Below are positions 11,250-21,400 of a stretch of DNA of 64,000 nucleotides, piece after piece. Location of the stretch: contig NC_068576.1 of the NCBI RefSeq assembly GCF_025698545.1, positions 57,262,094 to 57,326,093 on the forward strand. Direction: 5' to 3'. The notes under the pieces were generated by a model. The model had not been told where the DNA came from, did not search any database, and was given only the letters and a program-made list of their open reading frames with translations. The position numbers were made by a program, and so were the translations under genes. Source of the stretch: Gossypium raimondii. Its lineage: Eukaryota > Streptophyta > Magnoliopsida > Malvales > Malvaceae. How positions within the stretch are numbered: position 1 is the first letter of the stretch; each line of letters begins with the position of its first letter.

Positions 11250-11882
11250 GCCTGTTGGTCAACCACCCCGCCGCTTTAGCAGCCACCAACTCCTGCCACC
11301 GCCACCTGCTCTCTGCCACCGTCGTCGTCCACTTGCCTGCAGAGACATGACAAGAATAGATTTAAATATTGTAAAAAAAAGGCTATAAAGGCATATCAAA
11401 CACTGTAAAAAGGGGGGATTTTTGGAATGAAAAAAAGAACAAAAATATCAATAAAAAAGATCCTGAAGGTTTACTTCTACCATTTATTTTTATTTTTATT
11501 TTATTCTACTTTTTATATAGTTTATACATACGAAAATTAAACAAAATAAAAAAAGGAGAAAGAGAAGAGGTTTTACCTATTTCCGGCGTTGGTGGAACAC
11601 GAAGGGTTCCCTAGTTTTTTCTTTCTTTCTTTTCTTCGTTCTTCGAATTTTGGGGATCCTTAGGGCCATTTTAACCCCAAATCTTGGCTCTACTCGAAAA
11701 GATGAACAAAAGGGAGGAGTTTGGTTTTTCCGGCCACCGCAGACGACGGCGCCGTCGTTAGTGACTGGCCGAATCCCTGACCGATTTCTGGGGAGAGGAG
11801 AGAGGGCTTGAGAGAGTTTTTTAGAGTTTTTTTTAAATGAATGGTGAAGAATGAAATTTAAAAAAAAATTAACTCAAATAAA

Positions 11883-11949
11883 GTCTTGAAACGGCGTCGT
11901 TTTGGGCTTGGGCACCAATAGCCAAAACGACGCCGTTTTGCTTCAAGAC
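11883..11949. repeat. Perfect 17-base-arm hairpin, AAACGGCGTCGTTTTGG
   Basis: AAACGGCGTCGTTTTGG at 11889-11905 is exactly complementary to CCAAAACGACGCCGTTT downstream. The pairing continues outward through GTCTTGAA/TTCAAGAC with a three-base bulge. The loop is about 16 bases. Confidence 0.85.
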
Positions 11950-12349
11950 CCTGATCGACCCGCACAGAGAGGATCCGTGTGTTTTGATAATTGGGTTACT
12001 TACCCATTTGGTCCTTACGCCTTTTTGGGGTGTTTTAATCTAGTCCTATATGTATTTTTTATATTTTATAAAATTTGCCCTAAAATTTTTTAATATTTTC
12101 AATTTAGTGCCGCTAAATTTTTTTAATATTTTCAATTTAGTCCCGCGTCCTCTGAAGGGACACGTGTCCCAATAATGGGGATATTTTCTTATTTATCCCT
12201 TGAGCACTTTCGCGCCTTATATTTTAGTCCTTCTTGTGCTTTTTCATTTCTAATTTCGTCTTTAAAATCTTGTTTATTTTCAATTTAATCCTCAACTTGC
12301 TATTTTAGTTATTTTCCTGTTAAATTAATTACTTTTAGCATTATTAATA

Positions 12350-12690
12350 TTGTTATATTGCATTATTATTATATCATTAGCATTGTATCATTATTATTTA
12401 TTATATTCCTATATTCACTTATTTAAATTTGAAATACATTTATCCTATTGTATATTGATTATTATTATTTGCTTATACATATTCTTTTATTTCAAACTTT
12501 ATCATATATATATACATACATATACCTTTTATATTTGATAATCTCAAAATGTATATGTACGTACATATGTTTTTTTATATATTTTAAAATATATATGCAT
12601 ACATTTTTTAAATACATGTACGCACATAAATTTTATTTATTTATTTATATATATATACATACTTATATATTATTTATGCTTTTCAAGGCC
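12350..12690. repeat. AT-rich low-complexity tract
   Basis: Long runs of alternating TA with TACATA and TATTTAT units dominate. The open frames in it (for example 12448-12777 on the plus strand) are Tyr/Ile/Phe-rich by composition and are not genes. Confidence 0.8.
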
Positions 12691-13440
12691 AAATTTGTAA
12701 AAAAATATAATGTGAAAATAATTACAAATTTAGGGACAAACTTGAAAAAAAAGTTCAAACTCCAACCCATGGTTTAACCCTTAGTTTAATTGTTTAACTA
12801 AGCAATGTCTAATTAAATAAATCATTTGAATATAAACTATACTAGCACCTGTTGTCGCTTGAGATGGAATTATGAGCACTATGTTATCAGGCATTTTTTT
12901 CCCATTCCATCTTGCAAATTTTTGTAACACCTCGAGAGCTTCTTTGTTTTTCCCTCGAACAAGGAGCCAACGGGGAGATTCTAATACCAAAGGGACTAAC
13001 AAAAAAACATAGACTAGAGGGGGAAGGGATATGATCCTATAAAAATACCTCAAATAGGTTCTAGTATGATATGCAATGAAAGGGAGAGACAAGAAACCCA
13101 CTGTGAAGAAAAAGAAACTGTATTGGCCAACTTGGCCTTGCCATTTACGGCCAACGACCTCTGTTGAAAGAACAAGGCAACATATCTCATTTCTAGAATG
13201 AGCAAAGCCATTTGCAAATCGGAGAAGGCAATACGCCCAAATGTTTGGTGCAAGAGAAGTGAGGAAAGTGGTGGTGGAGGTTAAGATGCATGCCAACAAA
13301 AGTGTTTTCTTTCTAACTAGCCAAACGTCGGTGAGGCGGCCGTAGAAAGCACAACCTATAATGGCAGTGGAAACAAAGATCATTAACCACAGATATAACA
13401 CCTCCAAGTTGTGAGTAATAGTATCATGGAGGACTTGTTT

Positions 13441-13790
13441 TAGGAGTTAAATTGCATGTTATCCTTTTTTACTCAAAAAATGGACAAATTAATCCATATA
13501 CGTTACATCAAATGGCAGCGGGTAATTTTTGTTTAAAAATCATCCATTTTTATTGCTAAAAATTGACATGATTAACAGAATAATCAGATAGTTACACGTA
13601 GCGTGCCGCATGTACTTCATTATGGCGTACATGGACCAATTTTTAACAATAAAAATGGATGAAATTTTAACAAAAAGGATCAATTTGCTCTTTGATTTGA
13701 CTTATAAGGACTAATTTACTCATTTTCTGAGTACAAAGAACAAAATGCAATTTATCTCTTAATATAAGGGCTTCTATATTACTTTTACCT
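13441..13790. repeat. MITE family F1, complete copy in OCT-B intron 1
   Basis: Left runs (GGAGTTAAATTGCAT, CTCAAAAAATGGACAAATTA) pair with right runs (ATTTACTCATTTTCTGAGTA, TGCAATTTATCTC). The right end reads TTACTTTTACC, complementary to the family's GGTAAAAGT start. It occupies the same site as the deleted copy in OCT-A, and OCT-C appears to have the empty site near 21580. Confidence 0.7.
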
Positions 13791-13904
13791 TATACAAATT
13801 GATATAAAATAAATAAGGTTGGTTCTATTAGACATCCTCAAATTATGACACAGATTTTAAATTAGCTAGCGCCAATCAAATTAATACCAGGGTTGGAATC
13901 AAGA

Positions 13905-14350
13905 GATAACGCCTTGGCCCCTCAGTTCAAATGGCAAAACTGTATTTTAGCTCCATCTTTAAATTTATAATTCAATTTAAGCCCTCATAACACAAAATTA
14001 ATATCTTTGTCTCTTCAAAAATTTATAGTTTTATCTCAATCCCCTAATCCAAAATTCTTTGCTTCGTTCTTTTTGGTCTTTATGTCAACCTAACCATTAG
14101 TTTGGGTGTGGAATGCCAACCCAAATATGAAATAGAGGATCTTGCCATTAAGTTATGGGGGCTCAATTAAATTTATAAAAAATTTGAGGGTCTTAATTAA
14201 AATTTCTAAAATTTTAGAGGGCTTAATGGGAATTTTCAAAAAATTTAACAGTAATTAAAACTTTTTGAAACTTTCGGGGGTTTAATAAGAATTTATGAAA
14301 AAAATTAGAGAGGCCCAATTCAAATTTTCAAAAGAACTTGAGGGGCATAA
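13905..14350. repeat. Shared old inverted-repeat element, OCT-B intron 1
   Basis: Orthologous to 8233-8690 in OCT-A and 21685-22060 in OCT-C. Common runs include TTCAAATGGCAAAA (A and B), AATTTATAATTCAATTTA and CAACCTAACCATTAG. Confidence 0.55.
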
Positions 14351-15099
14351 CAAAAATTTCTAAAATTGTATATAGATAAATTGGATTTAACATGCTAAAA
14401 ACAGTAACTCTTAAATTTTATTATCATACGCACATCATTTATAAATTATCTATAATTGAAACCTATAGCATGGAGGGGAAGAGTGACACGGATAGTTGAT
14501 TACCGATTATTGAACCAATGATGAAGAGTGAAGTGGGAATAGCAGCAAGAAACTTGCGGTGGCAGATAAGATACCACTCCGCAATAGTGGAGGCGCTATT
14601 CCCTCCGATCCACTCCCAACTACCGGCTGCCAATCCACAAACATGACCGGCCGATTGCCTTTTGTTGCTACCACCACTACTTGCAGTGTTGTTCATGCAC
14701 CAAGATGAGGATAATGATGGATCGACACTGGTTTTGCATCTCCAACCAGATGGCTGAGCATCAGTAAAGATGGTTACCAAGGTGTTTTGAGAATCAAATA
14801 CCCATGCAAATGACACTAACATCACTTGCAACAGCTGGGGTAACCCAAAGGATCCGACATACCTTTCAATAACCTCATCCACGTTGAGCTCCATATTTTC
14901 TTCACGAGGAACCTCTTTTGTTGCCTCTTCTTTTCCCTTATTGCGGATTTTCTGTTGGGATGGTTTTGATATCCATGACATTCTTTTAATTATTAAAGGT
15001 AGAGATGGGAAATGAATGGTGTGATCATCATCTTTAGTATTTTAATGTACCACTAATTGTGTAAAATTACTTGAAAGCCAAATTCTGTTCATAATAATA

Positions 15100-16136
15100 A
15101 AGGGATAATATAATTTTTGGCTGTTGAATTTGGCAATTAAGTTTATATTTGTATTTATATTTTTTTGGGTCTATTTTGACACTTGAACTAGACAATTAGG
15201 TCTATTTTGATCCCAAAACTTGAAAAATATAAAAGTTTAATAATGTGACGCTTTGAGATCATGCCATATCATCACTTGAAATCTAAAATTTTATATAAAT
15301 TTTCAAGTGATGATCTAGTACAATCTTAGAGTCGCATCTAGTTAGGGGTGTTCAAACGGTTAATCGAACCGAACTAGTATTAACCGAATTAATTGAACTT
15401 TTTAATTCTTTAAATGTTAATCGAACTGAAATTTATATGGTTTTTTTTTGTTAAAACAAGTATAAAACATATAAAAAATGATAATGTTCATTTGACCGAA
15501 TTAACCGAATTAGTAATGGCCTAATACATATAATATATAATATTATTTATTAAGTTAGATTAATTACCCGATTTCAAATTGAATTAACCGTTAATCGAAA
15601 TTCTAAAAACCTTTAACCAACCTCCGATGAAACTAGATCGTTTAATTGACTGATTAATCAAATTAGATTGGTTTAATTGGTTAATTCGGTTTTAACCGAA
15701 GTTTGAACACCCCTACAACCAATGTTTTAATAACTAGATCAATGGCTGAACAAGTCAGAACATTAATTCCTAACTTAACTAGTTCGATCGGTTCGATCGC
15801 CAAACCAAAAATAATTAAATAATTAACGAAAAATTCATAAAAATCTAAAAAAATAAAAAAAAATTAAACTAGTTCAACCTGTTCACCTATAGGTTTTTGT
15901 CCCAATTTTCTAATTTTGCCAATTTCAAGCAGCTTCAAAGTCAATCGATTTTAACCATTTGTTTAATAAGTTATATCAATCAGTTCTCTGTCCATCTGAT
16001 TCGGTCTTGTTCCTGTAACATCGGTCACATAATCAAATATTGATAGAATCCAAGTTTAGGGACCAAAATGAATTACCAAGTTTAAAAACTAAAGTAGACA
16101 AAAAAAGTTAGGGGCCAAAAATTATATTATACCTTT
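15100..16136. mobile_element. Nested MITE in the OCT-B 5' flank
   Basis: The outer ends are AAAGGGATAATATAATTTTT on the left and its near-complement ATTATATTATACCTTT, preceded by GGGGCCAAAA, on the right. The outer arms are interrupted by a second inverted-repeat element (15344-15715) and by a further block with CGGTTCGATCG-type runs (about 15716-16030). The OCT-A flank lacks the whole insertion, so it arose after the A/B duplication or was lost from A. Confidence 0.55.
15344..15715. repeat. Inverted-repeat element with TAGGGGTGTTCAAAC ends
   Basis: The ends are TAGGGGTGTTCAAAC and GTTTGAACACCCCTA, exact over 15 bases, and internal AACCGAATTAA runs are also paired. The 5' TAG resembles hAT termini, but no 8-base target duplication is visible. 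It sits inside the larger element 15100-16136. Confidence 0.7.
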
Positions 16137-16933
16137 AAGAAAAAACAAGACAATTGTATTGACTTGTATAGAGTGATGATTAAAACTCTTATGAGACACC
16201 ATTTAACACATGTTGAAATCATGTGATGCCCACCTTCTACTCCCAATATTAGTAGCTTACTATCACTTTCTCGAGTTGTGGTTAATATTTCTGTCATAAC
16301 ATAAGTTCAAATTGTCATATTTTTCAAGAAATCCTACGCTCCTTTTTCCCTCCGTAAAAGAAAGTAAACATTTAAGGGGAGACATTATACAATTAGTTGT
16401 TGATATGCATATTTAACTTAAATTATAATTTTAGTCCATTTACTTGACTTTTTGTGAGTAATATATGAAAATGACAAGTGATATGATATTACATATGTGA
16501 TAACATGTTTGTTGTATCGGATTTTAGAACATAGCTGAATTTAATAATTATCGTTCGATAAGAACTGAAATTTTAAAAATTAAAAAAAATACAGGACTAA
16601 AATTGATCAAATTAAAGTACAAAGATTAAATCCACTACTTTAGTAAAATAGCGAGACTAGAATTGAACCTATTTTTAAAACCTACATTTCTTATTAATAT
16701 TGTTCATCAATAAATTATTATATAAATGAGCATCCATCAGCAAAAAAGGAAAATATTCGATAGCTGAGGAGAATAATAGAAAAATTTTGGTGGAAAATAC
16801 TCCATCTAGATTGGTATTTGATACCACAATCCACTTCCGCTCTTTTTTTTCTATTTAATTTCTTAATATTCTGTGAAGTTCACACTACAATCTTATTGAG
16901 TATGAAAATATATTTGTACTCAATACCAAGGAG

Positions 16934-17041
16934 TTTAAGTTTGAATATGAACAAGTTTAAATTTCAGTAGAAAAATTGATAAACGACTTTAAGTTTGAAT
17001 ATGAACAAGTTTAAATTTCAGTAGAAAAATTGATAAACGAC
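16934..17041. repeat. Perfect 54-base tandem duplication
   Basis: Two identical copies of a 54-base unit starting TTTAAGTTTGAATATGAACA and ending GATAAACGAC lie head to tail at 16934-16987 and 16988-17041. The absence of differences implies a recent event. It is in the OCT-B 5' flank. Confidence 0.9.
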
Positions 17042-18476
17042 TTTATTTGAGTCTAAGCAACTTAATTATGTCTCCAGTTGAACTCAATCTTAAAGACTGA
17101 TGTTCGATCAAGCTTGAATCAAACATCTAATCCTAAATTTTGAGTCGAATTAAATCATAATATTTCTATTATTCATACTTAACTTGGCTCAATTCCAAAA
17201 CGATATCAACATATGGCACACTTTTACTAATCTCATGTACTTTTTAGATAAATTTAAACAAAATTAATAATTTAGTCATCAATTCTTTAAAGAAAAACTT
17301 TAAAACCTTAATATAGATTTAGAATTAAGTTTAGGAATTAATTTATTAATAAAGCCTGCCTTTCTTTTGGCAGATAATTCCTACATTCATTCTACAAAGC
17401 CATGGATTTTAATTCTCTTTTAACATAATATTTGGTACTGAACTTGACACTTTTTTTAATTTAGTATCTAAATCTTTTTTAACTCAATTTAGTACCTAAA
17501 TTTATTAAATGTTATACAAATATATAACTATATGTATATCATGTTTTAATAAAATTTACGAATACAATTTTATTTATTAAAAAGTACTTTTATTAATAAA
17601 ATATAATTGATAGATTTTTACACAAATTTTAATTGTTTCATTGAAATAATATATTAATTATATTTTATTAAGAATAAAATTAATTTCACTAAAATTTGAC
17701 TAACACTGTTATAAATAGAAAATTATTATAAAAAGTAAAAATAAAATATATGGTAAACTTATTTGTTATAAAGGATGGTTGTTATATAAATTATATAAAT
17801 TGAAGAGATTACATGTCAAATGTAGGATCGTAAATGAACAGAGTGTTTCATAAACCGCTCAATTTTTGTTTATTTATCAAGTTAAATGAACGAATATGAA
17901 CAATTGAACATGAACAAAGTTTGTTCAATTCATTTATATTAACGAACAAGCTTATTTATGTCCGTTTAAATCTTATTTAATAAATCATTTAAAGCTTGTT
18001 TAAAACTCGTGTTTGATTTTAAAATTAATAATATTATTATTGATTAATGTATGTTTATTTTATTTATGAACATTATTCACGAACATATTCGTTTAATGTT
18101 TACAAATATGTCCACTAAAAAAAAAGTTGTAAACCATTAGAAATTGTACGAACACCAATTAGAACAATGATAAAATTTTATTTTATCCCCGAACATTTAT
18201 AATTTACTTCAAACCCGTACAAATTTCTAAATTTACCCAACAAACATATATGATTTTAAATAAACAAAATGAATGGAATGGTCCCAAAATGGGAGAAAAT
18301 GGATCCCCATTTCAGAGAAAACTGGAGGTTCAAGGAGGAGTCCCCCCACTTTGGGGTTTAGGACTTCCTTTTATTACACTGGGTCGAACTCCGGTCCCAT
18401 TTTTTTTATTTTATTATAATTATATAACAGAAAGGTAGTTAATTTTTTATTGTTAGCATATTTCTATGCTCTAAAA

Positions 18477-21400
18477 CTAGACCACGGTGGGCTGTCTTAA
18501 ACGGCGACGTTTCTCTTCTTCTTCTTCTTCTTGTTGCTTTAAGGTTTCATAAAGAGGAGCATTCCTCGTCTCCGGCAACCATACACTTAATGTTCCACTT
18601 ACAATAGAAAGAGCCCCAAACACAATAAATGAAATTGACGGGCTAAGACGGCCGACCGCCACCAATGAAGGTGACAAAGAAGCCCCCAACATCAACGATG
18701 CACGCGACATCGACACCGCAAAGTTCCTTACATTGGTAGGAAAAAGCTCGACGCAGTAAATGTTCAACACGTCGAACGTGATAGAACTAGCCATAAAACC
18801 AATAGCTTCGATCGTCAATTTAGGCCAATTGCTACTACTAGTGTTTTTCGACGATGCAGTGGTGAAAATGATGCAAAGGATACACAAAACACCGGCTGAA
18901 ATGGCTGATAATGATGAAAGTAGACGTCGATTGGTGAAGCTCAATAGTATGCCGCCGATGACAATGGCGGGGATCTCCATTAAAGCATTGATTATAACTG
19001 TTAAGTAGAGATTGAAGTTGAGATTCTCGGTGTTTAATTGGATTCCGAAATAGACGAAGCCAACCCCAAAGCCGAATAACATTACTATAATCATTCTCTT
19101 AGCAGCCCATCTTGTTGTCCATATGTTTTCGTTTTCGTCACCTATTGTATCTTTGTCACCTTCACTCCCTGTAAAAGTTATAGTTAGCTAAAATACAGCT
19201 AACCTTCGTTCTATTTTGTATTTTTTTTTGGATAAAAGTATCGGGCACCTTCACTTACCGCGATATGTTAGAATGAGGTATACATGGCACATTAAGTGTA
19301 ATTGTTTGGTTATTTTGTCAACCACGTCAGTTTTTAAATAGTAGAAATAGATAAAAATTTTAATATAAAGGACTAATTTGCTCTTTTATCTAATGTACAA
19401 GAAACTAATTTACTTGTTTTTTCAGTAAAGGAGTAAAATGCAATTTGACTTTTAATTACAAGGACTTCTATGGTACTTTTACCTATTTTTCTATTTTAAT
19501 TGTTTATTTATATAAAGTATATGTTACTTTTTATTCTTTATTCTTTATTTTAAACTTTTGGATAAACTATATTGGTAATTACCTAACTTTTAGTAAATTT
19601 CATTTTAGTCACTCAACTACGAAAAGTTATTACTCAACAATTCAAAATTTTTTATCACCAATTTAATCTTAAAGTGAAAATCTTATAAACTGATGAAGAG
19701 TGAACCGGAATGATTAAGTTATATTAGCCCTTAATTTCCTAAGTGTTTTTATTATTTGTATATAAAAGGTTTACGGTAAACTACATGGGTGTTCATCTAA
19801 CTATCAGTATGTTTTTTTTTGGCATAATGACTTATTTAACTCTTCAACTTTACAAAAATATCATTTTAACCCTCCATTTAATTTTTCGTCTGTTATCTTT
19901 TGAACTTGCATTATTTGTCCAATCACCCCAAAATGGAAAAGTTAACGTCTATTAACTTTGCTGACGTGTATGCCATGTGTATGCCACATCAGCAATTAAT
20001 TAATTTTTTAAATATTTTAAAAACACTTTTTAATATTTTTATACTTTTTAAATAATGTTAATATTTTTTTAATTTTTAAATATTAAAAAATAATTAATTG
20101 TTGATGTGGCATCCATGTGGGAATCCATGTATATGTTAAATCAACAATGTTAACAGATGCTAACTTTTCCATCTATTTTTGGGTGATTTGACAAACAATA
20201 CAAGCTTAAAGGCTAAAAGAGGTGAAAATTAAATGAAGGGCTAAAATGAATTTTTTTTGTAAAATTGAAGGGCCAAATAAGTCATTATGCCTTTTTTTTA
20301 TCACCCAACTATTCAATTTTTTTCTAGACTTTAAATGGTTGACTAAAAAAGGACATATATATCAAATTTTGAAATTGATATAATATCAACTTTAACTCCC
20401 AAACATTTATACATTGTGTCAATTTAGTCTTAATTCTAAATAAAATTAACAATACTAATTAAATGTATTAGAACCTGTTGTTGTTGCTTGAGATGGAATG
20501 ATGAGCTCTATATTGTCAGGCAATTTCTTCCTATTCCATCTGGCAAGTTTTCTTAACACCTCAAGAGCTTCTTTGTTTCTCCCTCGAACAAGTAGCCAAC
20601 GTGGTGATTCTACTACCAAAGGGACTAACAAAAATATATATACAAGAGGGGGAAGGGATATGATCCTATATAAATACCTCCAATGGGTTCTAATAGGATA
20701 TGCAATGAAAGGGAGAGACAATAACCCTGCCGTGTAGAAAAAGAAACCGTATTGGCCAACTTGGCCTCGCCATTTATTGCCAACCACTTCCATCGAGAGG
20801 ACGATGGAACATATCCCATTTCCAGAACGGGCAAAGCCATTTGCGAACCGGAGAAATGAATATATCCAAACATTTGGTGAAAGGGAGGCGAAGAAAGTGG
20901 TGATGGAGGTTAAGATACATGCCAGCAACAATGTATTCTTTCTACCTAACCACCCGTCTGCGAGGCGACCATAAAAAGTGCAACCTATAATGCAAATGGA
21001 TGTTAATAGTTTGCAATGTCACGTTGTTAACAAATATAAAATATAAAGAATTTAGATAGATAATTCTTTATAAATTAAGTAGATAATTTTATCTATTAGT
21101 AAGGTCAAATCTGAATGGTGCAAATAATTTTTATATATCACTATTTTCTTATTTTTTGAAATAACTATAACAATTATTATTTTCATTTACATCTGAATAA
21201 ATTTATTTAAATAAACATAATTTTCAAAAAGGCTCAGTAACGAAAAATATATAATTTTTCTAAAAATTACTATGTTACGGAAAACGTAACTTGTGTCACA
21301 AGTTATGTACTAAGTGACACTTTCTTTGATAAAAAAACATAATGTGCCTATATATAAAACTCAAAAATATATAATTTTGTTTTGTTATTTTAAAATATGT

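Larger units (their letters stand above)
11124..12740 (+). mobile_element. LTR-like block, possible solo LTR, replacing OCT-B exon 3
   Basis: The block starts TGTACAGCCC directly after a truncated MITE and differs in composition from its surroundings: a CCC-rich leader, a TATAAA at 11384-11389, a pyrimidine run, a long hairpin (11883-11949) and a tail of AATTTAGTCC-type runs passing into AT-rich low-complexity sequence. That order suits a plant Gypsy-type LTR. No gag or pol reading frame is present, hence solo LTR or LTR fragment. The right boundary and a target duplication could not be fixed. It lies where OCT-B exon 3 should be. Confidence 0.4.
12849..14981 (-). pseudogene. OCT: Organic cation/carnitine transporter, copy B, lacking exon 3
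   Basis: Only exons 1 (14981-14504) and 2 (13355-12849) remain, both open and with good splice sites; exon 2 has the same 507-base length as in copy A. The sequence after exon 2 matches OCT-A intron 2 back to about 12700 and then changes to unrelated AT-rich and LTR-like DNA, so the second six membrane segments and the C-terminus are gone. Conserved sites are also damaged: the motif A glycine is Val (DVWLVRKK), AEWDLIC is AEWYLIC, and the SGNG of TM4 is SRNE. Any translated product would be about 330-345 residues. The start ATG at 14981 gives a longer N-terminus than copy A and probably reflects the ancestral start. It is most likely a pseudogene; a half-size expressed protein is possible but unsupported. 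Confidence 0.8.
14982..18476. other. OCT-B 5' flank with nested MITEs; 3' flank of OCT-C
   Basis: No gene is supported. From left to right it holds a nested MITE (15100-16136), blocks aligning with the OCT-A 5' flank (about 16690-17630), a perfect 54-base tandem duplication (16934-17041), a fragment rich in GAACAA/TTGTTC runs at about 17830-18120 that looks like an eroded inverted-repeat element, and a short GC-richer patch at 18270-18400 that I do not recognise. Confidence 0.5.

Noticed and set aside
12350-12777. Two open frames of 62 and 109 codons
   Set aside because: Composition is Tyr/Ile/Phe from TA-rich low-complexity DNA; there is no start context and no family resemblance.
13310-13407. 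Upstream extension of OCT-B exon 2 with an in-frame ATG at 13407
   Set aside because: The extra residues translate the intron end; the TTATAG acceptor at 13356-13357 and alignment to copies A and C fix the exon start.
20498-20974. Plus-strand frames opposite OCT exon 2 (also at 7677-7991 and 22745-22942)
   Set aside because: They are antisense shadows of the OCT exons, which have conserved protein motifs and splice sites on the minus strand.
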